Assembly: GCA_026874595.1 (NCBI GenBank)
Contig: CM049311.1
Span: 65,077,953-65,141,952 of the forward strand
Direction: 5' to 3'
Length of the DNA stretch: 64,000 bases
Source: Sipunculus nudus
Taxonomy: Eukaryota > Annelida > Sipuncula > Golfingiida > Sipunculidae
Shown: in pieces, positions 37,184 through 50,337 of the stretch
How positions within the stretch are numbered: position 1 is the first letter of the stretch
Layout: every line of letters starts with the position of its first letter
Notes under the pieces: generated by a model
The model's input: only the letters and a program-made list of their open reading frames with translations
Databases searched by the model: none
Told to the model about the DNA's origin: nothing
Position numbers and translations under genes: made by a program

Positions 37184-40100
37184 CGCCCTTGACTAACTGC
37201 AAGCCATACGTAACAAGAAGTAAGGATATATATTGATTCTGATGTTTTACTTATAATTGATTAAAAACATTGTGGTGACTGGTCCTTTAACAGACCGGAA
37301 TTGCATAATCAAACTTTTAAATGCAAAATAGTATGTCGATCGTGTATGTATCTATTCATTAGATATTCAACAAATAAAATAGAATAAATCATAATATAAA
37401 TCTCAGAATGACCTCGGTTGGCAAAATGTCGGCATGTACTTAAAAAAGTCCTTGCCAGTGGTAAACGCCGGGAAATGCCATTGTTTGCTGGCAGTTGCTG
37501 GTAAACTGAATTTTATCATACCAGGTTATATAAAAAATGTTTTGTCTTGATCAAAATTAAATTTTTATTTCTAAATTATATCCTTATTAGGTTGTGTTTG
37601 TAGTAAATTATGGAATTATGAGCAGAAGAGGGGTTGTGTTTTTTTTCCGGATTGTTTCCTTTAGGGTATAGTTTCGTCAAGTTAGTTTATAATGTGGGAT
37701 TGTATATTTAAAGGAATTCATTTCTAAGATGACAGTTATGCTTGTGGTGTTTAGAGTGGCAGACCCTGAACCTTGGTACATTAAAGTAAGGGTTAGGCCT
37801 ACCACTGGTAAATTTAAACTGGTTTAATGTACTATTTATGCCTGGACTGCCACGTATGCCGATTCGATATAATCCGTGTTAAATATAGAAGCCCTCTTTG
37901 TGCAGATGCTCCGTCACAGCAGATCGAAAAAAATGAAAAAAATAAACGCCCGGGCCTTTGTCAGGGAAATAAGGTGTCTGAAAGCAGAGTGAAATCGTAT
38001 TCCTCATTCATCCTAATCGTCAGATATATTCCCTTTTTACATTATATACAAAATTAATTATTATCTATTTAGGTACAAGATCTTTTCTTCAATAAATATT
38101 AATAAAAAGCATTACATCACTGATCATTATAAAAAATAAATAGCATCATGCACATATTAAATTGATGAAAAAAAGTTTTTAAATGATTTTATGGTGTCCT
38201 ACTAGAGATATATTTCGTAATGTGTACGCGTACATGAGGGGACATGTTAGTCACAGGCTGGCATCGAACTTTAACGTTGGATTGATTGTGATTTAACCAC
38301 TTTGTTACTATGTAATGTATAATAATCATACATTATAGAAATGTATAAATCATGCCAGTGTAAGAAAAAATAAGATGCAGCGCGCTAAAGAATATCTGCA
38401 AATTTGTCATTTATAGATTGTATATATAATTTATTTCATTAGAGTCTTCTTAGTCTGTTAGAAGTGAGTGAACACAGATGGATTTACCTGTTGTGTAGTT
38501 AAGCTGAGGAATAAATTGTAAACGTACATGATTTTTGTTATTTATTATAGTGATCTGCAGAATAATTGTACAATAGATATATCTATTTACCATTCGGATA
38601 AAAATGGTTACTACAGGACACAGTGATATATATAATAATGAAAATAAAGCAGGTAATTATCGCGACTGTAACGTTGAAACGCCAAAAAAACTGCATTCTA
38701 TTCAACACAGAAACGACACGAAAGACGAAAAAAAAATATCATAATTAAAATCGACGAGGCAACATATTCTGAGCACACAAGGTTTACCATGTGTTTATGA
38801 TGTGTGTACATACGACTTAAGTACCCCCTGTTTGATTCTGCATGTTAATCATTGAGAATGCCCCTCAAGAAATCAGTCACTAAATTATTTATATCCAGTT
38901 ATCACAAGAAAAGGCACAAAATTAATGTTTCGACATGCTGTTCCAAATATAACTGACATCTGCATGTTGTGCATATTTTATACTCTGCTAAGCCTGTGGA
39001 TCTATTTTGTGGTTAAATATTCGGCTTTGAAACAGAAATTTATGCACGTGCTTGATTGGTGATATTATGTGATACATATGTTTCTAGACCTGTTGAAGAT
39101 GTATCATCCAGTGATATTTGATATGGCTATTTCAGCATTATGTTTTAGAGCATTTGACTGTAATGAAGAGAGGGGTGATAATCCAGTAAAGTATGTCCTC
39201 ATATCAGTTGAGAGCCAAGGGGCCGAGGGTCATATGTTGTTCACAGAAATGAAAATGCAACTGGGCCGGTTAATACAGGCAAAGAACGCATAAATGAATT
39301 ATAATCTGCAGAGTCTATTTATCGCCACAAAAGAGCTTGACCCTTTATTAGAGATTACCAGATCGTGTGCATGAGCAGCTGCAAGAGTGTATTTCATTTT
39401 TTGCAACAAATCTCGCTCCTGCATGGAGGTTGGCTCTCACCACCAACAAAAATAAACTTTATAATTTCCGCACATGTGATGTCAACCATGGTGACATTTT
39501 ATTTGCATTTTGACAAACAGGCACGTGTACCGTGTTTACAGAAAGATAAACAAGCTAATCTACATAGTACTTTTATCTTCTTGGTTGTACCTTGTACTTG
39601 TACTGGGCTGTAGGTCATTTATATCTACACCGACTAAAGAAATTTAAAACTAATGAGTCAGGTGAACAGCTGGGTTTTTAATGGTTCTTATATATCACAC
39701 GTGTTTGTGTTTTTTTTAAGGTCTCATGTCTTAAGGTAACAGTGTTGAAGTATGACTGTGAGCGGGGGATACATTGGCAGGTCGAATGTTTGCTCATAGT
39801 GATTAGAGTAATCGTTGCTAATCAGGCACTACACACCTGACGCGTGTCTTGGCGCGGTGGCCCATGACCTATATAATTACCGATGACCAGCCACTCGGAG
39901 CAGTAAGCTCCGCCTACCTCTGTTTGACAGTTCTTAAAATGTAATTTCTTGTTAAAATTTTTCACCATGACAAACTATTTAATTTTCAATTTTGTTTATC
40001 GAAACCAATTCAGATCAGAATATATAATGAAAATATACGACTGTCACTTGCGGTGATATTCCTGTTTTCCGTTGAAAACGAAATTACTCTTCCCAAAAAG

Positions 40101-41050
40101 TTTTTGGCCATTTTCGCAAAACAACAATTCAACAGACTGCATGGTCTTCGGCGCGATATTTCTCAAAAAGCACCACAAGCAGAGTTTTCAAATTTTGCAT
40201 ACAGGTAAGTTGACATGTAAACTAAAATGCGTTTTTTTTTCTTTTTTTTTTCATATATCTTTTAGTTCAGCAGTTATACACCATTAAAAAAAAATATGCA
40301 TTGTTTGTATCATAATTTGTTTTCAAATTGAAAATTCAATAGGAAAAAAAGATCATAAACACACAATAAAAAAAAGCCTGCAGGCATTTGTATGTACTTC
40401 CATGTGATACTATTTTTACATACATACTATTTGCCTCATGTGAGATATAACGCGTTAAAAAATATAAAATAAATAATTTAAAGTTCAAAATCTTCAAAGG
40501 AAAATCTGAGACAATGTTCATGTATATCTCATCCAACAGCAGATATTCTAAGGATTTCAAATATGTATATATCATTGTGGCTAAAATTCATTTTAATATG
40601 AATTCTATAGCTAAATTAAACCAAGTTTGTTTGACGATCATGAGACCTTAATTGAACATATGTTTTGGATGAGTATTAATGTAGACGTAGCCATAATTTT
40701 GGCAGCACCGGCTGTTTATATTGTAGATACATGGTTTTTTTCTTGTGATATTGTAAACTGGTTAAAGTCATGTAATACATTACAAGTGTATTAATTATGT
40801 GTTGTCTCAGGTTCAAGATTCCCTTATAAATTATTTTTGTTGTAGGCTAAGTGATTGTTTTGTTTCAGATTCAGCAGATGAATGCATGCACAACAAAGGC
40901 AATAGCACGTTGAGTTGGATTAATAAGGATACGGTAGTTATTAGTGTATAATTAGCTAAGCCCCTCGTAATGACTAAGCAAAAACCAGCTGGTGTCTACG
41001 TGAATTACATTCAGACGTGTGCAACACAGGTCAGTGTGTAAGGAACGTAG
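37184..41050. other. Long stretch without a supported gene
   Basis: AT-rich with scattered short ORFs, none recognisable. 37865-38040 is a repeat related to 43960-44165 (ctctttgtgcagatgct, aataaacgcccgg, gtcagggaaataaggtrtc). Confidence 0.6.
37865..38040. repeat. Dispersed repeat copy 1
   Basis: Shares ctctttgtgcagatgct, aataaacgcccgg and atattcc-like blocks with 43960-44165 in the same orientation. Unknown family. Confidence 0.65.
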
Positions 41051-41056
41051 AGCAAA

Positions 41057-41067
41057 TATATAAATAG
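41057..41067 (+). promoter_or_regulatory. TATA box of the P450 pseudogene
   Basis: TATATAAATAG lies 52 bp upstream of the ATG at 41119, a position that would give a short 5' leader. It suggests the locus once had, and may keep, a core promoter. Confidence 0.5.
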
Positions 41068-41118
41068 GCGTGTGAGGGGAATGCACCTTTGTTATGTATT
41101 TCGCCATACTCCACCAAC

Positions 41119-43854
41119 ATGCTGACCACAGCAGTATTGGGCTTGCTGATTTTCTTGCTTGCTCGGTGGTACTTTTGACGACCGTCTAGTCTACCGCCCG
41201 GTCCAACAAGGTTCCCCTTTGTAGGTTCACCTCATGTATATTTAGGTGATTTACGTCGAACCCTGGGAGACCTAAAGACACGCTACGGAGATGTATCTAC
41301 TGTGAATTTCGGAGAGACAGTCGTAGTTGTTGTGAATGGGTTGGACACTATAAGAGGAGCACTTAAAAAACATGCACTTATGGACCGACCAAATACGTTC
41401 TTCAGAAAAGTTATCTGCAAAAACCAAGGTAATTTATAAAATGGCTTGTTTAATAATATATATATCTGACGGCTTTATAAAAAAATTTTTTTGGTACATT
41501 CTCTGATTCAGAAACGCATTTTCAAGTTTCAGTTCCCTGATAAAAACTAGGAAACTATCAATCGTTTCTCGCATGTACACGTCAAAAGTAAGGTTTGAGT
41601 CCATTACATACAATCTAGGCTATGCAGTATGCAATGAAAAGTAAGCGTCTCTTATCGGTCAAGATTTCATTTGCCTTTGAATTAAATAATATTATATGTT
41701 AAACATATATTACATGTATATATATAGTATTTTGAAGCTTTGAGCATTATCCAAACCATCTTGCATATATTATGCTTAGGTAAGATGAAAGTGCATTGCA
41801 TATAATTTAGGCTGTGCTGAATGGAAATATGTCCGCTCAAGAGGGATTTGCATTTGAACATATTTTAAACATATTTTATATCTTACATATATGCAAGCCA
41901 CACCTAGAATATTTCTCAATGTTATGTTCTCTGACGATTAGGATCTGGTTGCAACTAGAAGGCAATGCGGGCTCTGAGTATTATGGCACTGAAGAAGTTT
42001 GGAACGGGCCGTCAAGTCGTCGAGGAAAGGATATTGAAGAGACAGAAGGGCTTGTTGAAGAATTCTACAAAACTGACGGAGGGTCCTTTAATCCAGAGAC
42101 ATATAAGTAATTTATCATTTAATATCGTGTGTTCAGTAATTTTGAGAGAACGGCTTTCATCCAAGGACGAGGACTTTATAAGTATATGGAGGACATGAAA
42201 ATCGTTATCAAAGCTTCAGAGGCAATGAATTTACTGACGCCGTTTCCGTGGTTTAAGTGGATCCCCGGCGACCCCTTTGGTTTTTATCAAGCAGAAACCC
42301 ATTACAATGCCATGATATCATTTCAAGAAAAAACATTGGATACAGCACAGACAAACAAGAACAGAACAATACCCACGTGATGTTATGGACTTTTTCATCG
42401 ACAAACAGGAATCTGGAAGGATACCGTATCCAGGTGAGATTTGCCCTTTCATCATTTTGGTGCTGGTACTTTAAAATATTCAAAAATAATTCTTCACTTC
42501 ATTCAAAAATAGGCACGGTATAAGCACACACAACACAGAAGTAATATTAAATATGTATTCTTGTAAGGCAAATGGTAGAAGTCGAACATTTAAATAAATC
42601 ACAAATTACAAAGTCTGAATTAGTTCTCAGTATATTGGATGTATTAATAATACCAGAGAACTGATCTGTAGAATCTGACCTCCTTTCTACGCTACACGAT
42701 CTCGTGGCGGCCGGTACAGAAACTACTGCATCAACTGTGCTCCTGGGTATAGTGTTTCCCATGAGACACCCGGAAGTACAGCATGAACTCCAAGCGGAAG
42801 TAGACCGTTTCCTGGGAGACGATGGCGTCTAAACTTCTTGATGCCGTTGAGAATGACTAAAATGGAAGCATTTGTACTGGAGGTGGTTGAGACACACTAT
42901 AAGTTTATGATACAATCAACGCACGACAAATAGTTTATATTCATTCATTTTATTTCAATTTTGTGAAAATGAGCTTATAAATAAAGGATGATATTAGTTT
43001 ATATATGTTTTCTTTTTAAAGTGTCTTCGCCTTGGAGACGTGGTGCCGTTCAGTTTACTACATGCAGCGTACGAGAACACCACCATTAATGGTTACATGA
43101 TACCAAAAGGAACGACGGTTATAACAAATCTGCATGCAGTGTTGTATGACCCGGATATATGGGGCGACCCGGAACAGTTTCGACCGTGGCGCTTCCTAGC
43201 GGAGGATGGTTCAATTATTACCGACCTGCGTATTTGCGTACGTCATTGCTTTTGGTGGAGGCAAGTTGCCACGCATTATTTATTGACTTCTCTGTGAAAA
43301 GTGAAATCTTGGATTAAGCAACACTAAATAAATGTCCTGACTAAGCATCCTCACTTCCTGTCTTTGATAAATATTATAACTTGTTTATAATTTACAGCTT
43401 CATTTGTCAAATAACAACTGTTATTGTAACTTTTACACCATTATGTTATACATGAAATGATGCTCTGCCGTCCTGTGGCTAGACCCATAACAACAACTTT
43501 TGTCAACCAGTTAATTAACAGTAATATATAAGTGAATAACACGAACATCTGAAGTACTTATAGGAAGTAGGAAGGCTTGATAAACGTGACGCTATGTAGT
43601 TCTTTTTGTATGATTTTATGTTCGTAATATTGCCTGGGTTCAATGAACATCCTGAAACACTTTGGAATGATCTTTAATTAGGTAGGAGAGCCTGCATCGG
43701 AGAATCTATGGCGAGGATGGTTCTGTTTCTGGTCTCCTGCCGCCTGTTACAGAGGTTCTCTTTCTTTGCACCAAAGGGGAGTGATCCATTTTCGATCAAA
43801 GGGCACCTTGGAATAACACACACACCAAAACCGTACGCAGTTCTTGTTAAATAA
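41119..43854 (+). pseudogene. CYP2-like cytochrome P450 pseudogene
   Basis: Exon 1 (41119-41428) has a signal anchor (MLTTAVLGLLIFLLARWYF) and the LPPGPTRFPFVGSPHVYLGD hinge, but codon 20 is TGA (41176-41178). At 41944-42433, helix C-F text (WLQL, ALSIMALKKFGTGRQVVEER, EAMNLLTPFPWFKWIPGDPF, RDVMDFFIDKQESGRI) runs through at least five frame changes. Exon at 42672 on has the I-helix HDLVAAGTETTAST, then a TAA. About 43021-43260 holds the K-helix-to-meander region (NPEQFRPWRF-like DPEQFRPWRFL) with one frame shift. 43682-43854 has the heme loop GRRACIGE and a normal end. The last intron joins FGGG and RRAC, the usual CYP2 place, and uses a GC donor (GGAG^GCAAGT). These lesions would prevent a working enzyme. 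Confidence 0.88.
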
Positions 43855-45867
43855 AAGGTCAAGATTCTGAAAATATATTAGCTATTCCCACTTGTTAATT
43901 TAATATGGATTAAATTATTTTCGGCAGGATTCCGAGTGATGCCGAGTTGGATATGGTATTAAATAAACGCCGGTCTAAAATAGAAACCTCTTTGTGCAGA
44001 TGCTGCATCCTACCAGTATTTAAGCTGTTGCTATGGAAATACGGTATCTGTAGAGTTTGGATGAAAAAATAAACGCCCGGACTATGGTCAGGGAAATACG
44101 GTATCTAATATCTAAGGTTCTACCAATGATTGAAGTCTTATTCCTTATTCATCTTAATCGTTAGATATATTACCTAACAATGTTATAAACATGAATCAAC
44201 ATTATATATCTAACGGGCTACAAGCGCTCTCTTAATATTACTCAGAAGCATCACATAAGTGATAATAATAATACAATTATGCATAACAGTTATGAGGGTA
44301 AACGCTTCAAAATGATTGCGTACCCAAACAAGAAATATATTTGTGTTAATTTTCCCAAAACAAGTGATTGAAGAATATGAACAGATTCGAAAGATGGTGG
44401 CGGTGCCTTGTTGTGTAACAGAAACATTAGCGCGACCTGGGAACAAATTTTATAACTCAAAGGTTGGAGGGATCGTTAAATTGACCACCTTTTACTCTCT
44501 TATTTTGCTGTATTGCAAAACAAAAATGTCAAAATGAAACTAATATCAGATATCAGTATAATTTATTTAATTAGAAAATACTATCTAATTAACATTCTAG
44601 CAATTCTCATGTTGCATGTTGAAAAAAATATCCTACGACAAAAATTTCAATAAAGTAGCAGGGTTCGTACATGCTTAAGTCTATAAGGGCTCATGAAATA
44701 TTATTTATGAAAATAAGGTGTTTGAAAGTCAAATACTGGCTTTCTATGAATCTTAGAACTGATCAAAGTTCTTATTTCATTTAAAATCTGTAATGAGTAG
44801 CAATAATCTTAAAGGGGTCTTATCACCTATCTCACCGTTATATACTAAAGGTAATCGTTTGGAACTTAAAATAAACCAGAAAACTTGGACATCACCACAA
44901 CATTCTGTTTTTTTTTTTTTTTTTTTTTTTTGTTTATATCAACGTGTTTGTAATATGTGGGGGCCCGCCAAAATAGTCAAAATAAATTTATCGACGGCAT
45001 TTAGCGACAAGTCAGATAAGCCAGAGCTTTGCAAGTAGCGTTTTGCTAAAAGGGACCTTTCTGCCTCCGCATATATGCAACCAACCATTACAGAATACAT
45101 GTTCTTGTTGTTTGTCAATATTGCTGCGTTTAAAAACACGATGTTGATAAACAAGTTTATATATCCTTCTTAGATCATTAATATATACACAGAGGAAGCA
45201 ATAAATCAGATAACTTCTTTTAAACGTAGGTGAATGGACAACATTAACATGTTTGGTATGTGAATAGGTCCCTTGAAGGATTTATCATTTATGAAGCTAC
45301 GCTGAGGAATACATTGTTGAAAAATACGATCTGTTACTTTACTCATCAGCATAATTCACTGTGAAATACACATATGTAGGTCTACGATTTGAATAAAAAA
45401 CAGTGATATATTATGATGGAGGTCAAGCGGTACGACAGCATCATTTACTTATAGCAGGTATATCGCATTCTACTCAACTCTGAAACGTGACGAAGGAACA
45501 ATTTGTTTTTTATGGCGTACGAATTAAACCAAAAATACGTCCATTGCTCACAATATTAAGCACATTTCTATGGTTCCGTGTGCACATGACCGACAAAAAT
45601 TATAGACCTTTTGATTTACATGCATGTGGAACAGAGGGAACAGCATTTTCAAACAGCCGCTAAATTCATTGCGACCACATTTGGCTAAATATAAACGAGT
45701 TCTGTCTGATCAACACAATGGCCGTCTTGTAGGAAAAGTGACATGCTTGCGTAAGTATCACCAAAATTCGTGTCGGGCAGTGCTTTATTGTGTTACATGT
45801 ACATTACGTCGATTCAGCGTCACATAGGATGAGATCATGCTCGTTATCCCGAAAGATAAAAACATAG
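43855..45867. other. Intergenic sequence with dispersed repeat copy 2
   Basis: 43960-44165 is related to 37865-38040. A poly-T run lies at 44909-44931. No gene is supported. Ends at the gypsy target site. Confidence 0.55.
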
Positions 45868-45872
45868 GTCTG

Positions 45873-46051
45873 TGTTATATCGTCTGTGACTCGATATATG
45901 CGGATTAAACCCGAATTAAATCCGAAAAACAATGACGCTGATCAAACAGTCAAAACCTTATTTTAATATATCCCTATTCCACTCCATAGCGAGGCTCTAT
46001 GCCATGTCCCACCGTCTCGTAGGGGGACGGTTGGTAAACCGATACATAACA
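45873..46051 (-). repeat. 3' LTR of the gypsy element
   Basis: 179 bp with TGTTAT...ATAACA ends. It differs from the other LTR only in attccActcc-type context: attccactcc here, attccaatcc in the right copy. Confidence 0.96.
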
Positions 46052-46067
46052 TCTCTCCCTTTTTTTT
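46052..46067 (-). other. Polypurine tract
   Basis: On the minus strand AAAAAAAAGGGAGAGA directly precedes the 3' LTR, the normal place for plus-strand DNA priming. Confidence 0.8.
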
Positions 46068-46293
46068 AAATCTTGAGTCTATTACTTAGTTTTAGGCAGT
46101 TACAGGTAACTATTCTACACATGTTTAAACTTAATAAAAGGGTGCCGTTGATGCATATCATTATCACAAGGAGATCAGCGAAAGTATAGTATGAATGATA
46201 TTAACCAAGTCCTGCTTGTGTATTGCTCTGAAAACATGTATATCAAACCAATAAACACCAGTCTCTTATAGACAACAAAGCCGGGAAAACAAC

Positions 46294-46677
46294 TTAGGTC
46301 ATAACAAAGTCCTTATATCTAGAAGGTACCGCTGCCTGTCGTCGAGGTCTATCTCGCACATTTAGGTCACTAATTTCTTTGGCAGGTTCACTTTCAAGCT
46401 GATCACGGTTTTCACTCACTGGCGGGGTCACAGGTTCTGGTTCTGGTTCACTGGTGGCTTCATCTCGCCGTACAAATTTTTTAACAAACGTAGTGTTTCT
46501 GGAGTATCTATCTCCACTCTGGGACTCAACCAAGACATTGTTTCCGTTCTTGCTGATTACAACGTATGGATCATGGTTATAGTTTGTGGTGAGTTTATCC
46601 AGTTTGGGCTGCTGGACCAACACTTCATCACCAACATTAACATCTGAATACTGCGCCTTCTCGCCGTGAGTCTGCAT
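46294..46677 (-). CDS. Gypsy 3' ORF: integrase C-terminal region
   Basis: 127 codons overlapping the end of pol by 41 bases in the +1 frame. The EKAQYSDVNVGDEVLVQQ segment is the usual continuation of a gypsy integrase C-terminal domain. YNHDPYVVISKNGNNVLVES and FVKKF then resemble its GPY/F-type module. An acidic/proline stretch and a basic RDRPRRQAAVPSRY tail follow. In most relatives this is part of one pol ORF, so the frame change is probably a one-base indel. A separately expressed ORF cannot be excluded. Confidence 0.7.
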   Translation of the reverse strand: MQTHGEKAQYSDVNVGDEVLVQQPKLDKLTTNYNHDPYVVISKNGNNVLVESQSGDRYSRNTTFVKKFVRRDEATSEPEPEPVTPPVSENRDQLESEPAKEISDLNVRDRPRRQAAVPSRYKDFVMT

Positions 46678-49650
46678 AGGTTTTAGCTTTCCATTTATTT
46701 ACGGAATCTGTGTCACGCACCTCCGTGTTAACCTCAAAACTGTCTAGCTGGAATTCTGGAATCTTACCACGCATCTTCCTCCCAAATAGAAGTTCTGCTG
46801 GACTTCTGCCTGTTGTTGGATGCTCCAGAGCACGATACTTGGCGACATATTTTCTGAGTTCTTTTCGCCAGTCTGTATTTTCGGCCTGCGCTATGCGTAT
46901 TCTTTTCAGGATGGATGCATTTTGACGCTCCACCTCCCCATTTGCTTGAGCCCATTTTGGCGTCACCTTGAGATGTTTCATTCCATTAGCCTGGCAGTAC
47001 TCAGCAAATTCATTTGAACGGAACTGGGGCCCGTTATCGGATTTGATGGTAATCGGGAGTCCATGGCGACTGAATATTTCCTCAAGACAGTCTATAACTT
47101 TATCAGCAGTGGTTGATGTTAAGATGTCGTACTCGTAGTACCGACTGAAATAGTCCACCACTACCAGTATATAGTGTCCCGACGGCAGTGGTCCTAACAG
47201 GTCAGTGGCCAAGTCCTGCCAAGGACCATCTGGTAGAGAACTCATTCTTAGTGGTTCGGGAGCATCAGGTCGTGCAACGAGTTGGCAGCCATGACAAGAT
47301 CTACAGTATTTCTCGGCGGCCCTATCCATCCCTGGCCACCAGACTTCCGTCCTTAAGTTCTGCTTCGTTCCGACTACACCCAAGTGCCCCTCGTGTGCTA
47401 AAGCTAACGCCACAGTTCTCAATTTTTCAGGCAGCACTATGCGCGTTCCGCGAAGTACAAGTTGTCCAATTATACACAGCTCATAGGCAATGGGAGCGTA
47501 TGACTTACAGTCCGTAAAACAACCGGTTTGTACGGCCTTCCTTACTGCTGCAAGTTCTCGGTCAGTGGCTGACTCCCTCTCTATCTGTTTGGTAGTCAAG
47601 GCATTGGGTGTCGCGTTCACGGCCACGAATCGTACATATTCCTCTGCCTCCGAAGGTTTTCCCTGCGTCTCACTGGTTTTTAACAGACGAGACAGCGAAT
47701 CGGCAATGTTGGCTTTACCTGGTATATGCACGACACGGTATTCGTATGGTTGTAGCCGGAGAACCCACCGTTCAACTCTTGCGCATGGTTTGGAGCGAGG
47801 ACCATATATGGCCTCCAGTGGTTTGTGGTCCGTAAGTAACTCGAATTTCCGTCCATAGACGTATGCATGGAACTTCTCACACGCCCATACAAGTGAGAGT
47901 GCTTCTTTTTCCGTCTGGGAGTAGCGTCTTTCGCACTCGGTTAGGTTCCGGCTGGCGTAACACACAGGTACCGAAGTGCCATTCTGTTCCTGCACGAGGA
48001 CTGCTCCAAGGCCAACTGGGCTTGCATCTGCGATAATCCTGGTAGGAGCGTTTTTATCATAGTATGCCAGGGTACTGGCATCAGCCAAGCTTTTCTTGAG
48101 TGTTTGAAATGCCTTCTGCTGTTCGGGTCCAAAACAAAACGGAACCTCCATACGTGTTAGTCTCCTTAGAGGCTCTGACACTGTGGCAAATTGGGGTATA
48201 AAACGACTGCTAAACCCCACAAGCCCTAGGAAACTTCTAACCTCTGATGCGTTTGCTGGTTCTCTCGCCTCTACTACTGCTTTGACCCTCTCCTCCGTTG
48301 GGCCGATACCTTTTCGGGAAAGCAGAATGCCCATGAAAATAAGTCTGTTCATGTTGAATTGGCATTTACCAGGATTCAGTGCGAGTCCCACCTGGTGTAA
48401 TCTTTTGATTACCGCAGCGAGACGTTCATCATGACTCTTCTGATCCGATCCGTGCACGATGATGTCATCGGATATGTTTTCCACACCTTCAATCCCTCCA
48501 AGGATTGTTGCTATCATGTGCTGATATTGTTCGCTGGCAGATGTCACCCCAAACAAAAGTCTTTTATAGCGGAACAGCCCTGAGTGTACTGCGAATGTTG
48601 TGATCTGTCTGGAATCTGGGGTCAGTTCAAGCTGATGGTAGCCCCATTTTAAGTCCAGTTTACTGAAGACCTTTGCTCCATTCAAACTTTGTAATATCTC
48701 ATCCACAGTGGGGATTGGATGGCGTTCCCTCACTATTGCCTCATTTGCCCTCCTCATGTCTAAGCAAAGTCTGATATCATTATTTGCTTTTGGCACGATA
48801 ACCACAGGGTTAACCCATGGTGTAGGGCCTTGTACAGGCTCAATAATGTCTAAGTCGATCAACTCCTGTATCTTAGCATCAACTTTGGCCCTCAAATTAA
48901 ACGGGATTCTCCTCAACGGCTGAGCTACCGGTGTCACTGATGCGTCGATATGTAACCTGACTTGTGCTGTTTTTAACTTTCCTACCCCTTTAAACACATC
49001 TGGGTATTGTTCCTGTAATTGTTTGGCTCTCTCAACCACCTGAGCTACACCAGGTCCTATCTGGAGTACTCCCAGCTCCATTGAAGTTTCTTTGCCTAGT
49101 AGGGGTATACCTTTCCCTTTTATGACAATAAATTCAGCTCTGCATGTTTTGTCACTAACACAAGTGTCACAGGTAAATGTTCCTAGGACAGCGAGTGGTT
49201 CCTCCGAAGCATAAGTGTATAATGTCTTGTTAACTGGCGCCGCCTGTGATTCACACTTTATTCCCTTAGATTTTAAAAGTTTCCATGTATTCTCATCTAT
49301 TACATTGCTGGTTGCCCCGGAGTCAATCAAGAAATCTAAAGGTACTCCCCCGACACAAATAGACAATGTATTTGTACCTGAACCATCTCTTGCTAACACT
49401 GTAAAGGCATGTCTTGGTTGACTGCCTTCTACTTGGTTAACTTGTTGTTTTTTAGTCTTACAAACTTTGGAGAAATGATCTCTACCCCCGCATTTTCGAC
49501 AAGTTTGACCTCGGGCCGGACATCTGGGGTCACGCCCATAATGTCCTTTTTGTCCACACCTATAGCAGTTATCAGATTTAGGGTGAGAACTTCCGGGTTT
49601 TCTATCACGACCAGGCGCTTGGCGTGATTTCCCATACTGTCTGGGTTTTT
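46637..49650 (-). CDS. pol: Gypsy pol: zinc knuckles, protease, RT, RNase H, integrase
   Basis: The frame is open from about 49650. It first encodes two CCHC-type knuckles, CYRCGQKGHYGRDPRC and CRKCGGRDHFSKVC (about 49462-49560), and then pol proper. Numbered from the Met at 49399 (920 aa), the protease active site is DSGA with D26. Reverse transcriptase has LDLKWGYHQ (248-256) and ISDD (309-312), an unusual form of Y-x-D-D. RNase H has D458, E497/E499 and D524. Integrase has the H669/H672-C702/C705 zinc site and catalytic D733, D788 and E824 (35 residues between the last two). All catalytic residues are present. The frame ends early at 46637 relative to the usual C-terminus. It copies RNA to DNA and integrates it. 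Confidence 0.93.
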
Positions 49651-50274
49651 CCTATCGTTCTCCCTATTAGATGGCCCAACCCAGTTAGCGGAAGCAGCGT
49701 CTGACGAAGTCGTACCTGACAAGGTCGCCATCTGCAACTGTATGTTTTCACAACGGTCAGCCACCTCTTTTGCGCGGACGAGTGAGAGGTCTTGGCCAAC
49801 CTCTAACAATTTCCTTTTTACGTAATCAGAATTACGTTTGCATAATATTGCATCTCTTATTTGGTTGTCAGTCTCATTGCCAAAGTCACAATCTCTTGCA
49901 TGTTTTCTCAGACGGGTAACAAACTGTAAAACAGTCTCACCTTGTTTTTGTGACAGCGAATGAAATGTCTGCCGCGCGAATGCCGAGTTGACCTTTGGAA
50001 CGAAGTGTCCATTAAGAGCTCTAACTGCCGCATCGTAATCCGTCGCTTCCCCAGTGTTTTGCAAAGTTGTAAATATTTCTTGGACATCAGGCCCCGCAAA
50101 GTGCAAAAGAAACGCTCTGCGGCGCTGCTTAGTATTGTCATCTGTATCCCGATTAATGATAAGTCCCTTTCCATCTGCATAGAGCTCGAACGACGTCAGC
50201 CATCTTATCCATCGTGTGCCAAGCGTGGCTGGTTCGCTGTTACAATCAAATTGTGGAATCACTGTCTTTTCCAT
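49651..50274 (-). CDS. gag: Gypsy gag (capsid region)
   Basis: The ORF is open from 50397 inside the LTR, but the first likely start is ATG at 50274 (MEKTVIPQFDCNSEP). About 208 codons show a gag-like capsid: RWIRWLTSFELY, RRRAFLLHFAGPDVQEIF, LNGHFVPKVN, FARQTFHSLSQKQGETVLQF and RDAILC. This is the retrotransposon gag pattern. The frame stays open to 49429, but after about 49650 it loses nucleocapsid homology. The zinc knuckles are in the -1 frame. The change lies at AGG-AAA-AAC (49645-49653), so nucleocapsid is reached only by -1 frameshifting, unless a base was lost from the A run. Confidence 0.85.
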
Positions 50275-50318
50275 CTTGTACAGCAAATTTCCGTTTGATA
50301 TATCGGTCAACTTGGCTT

Positions 50319-50336
50319 CGTTCTTGCTCGTCGCCA
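50319..50336 (-). other. Candidate tRNA primer binding site
   Basis: On the minus strand TGGCGACGAGCAAGAACG starts one base after the 5' LTR. TGG complements a tRNA CCA tail. The matching tRNA was not identified. Confidence 0.7.
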
Positions 50337-50337
50337 C

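Noticed and set aside
46710-49421. Several plus-strand ORFs of 60-120 codons
   Set aside because: They are antisense shadows of the gypsy pol gene.
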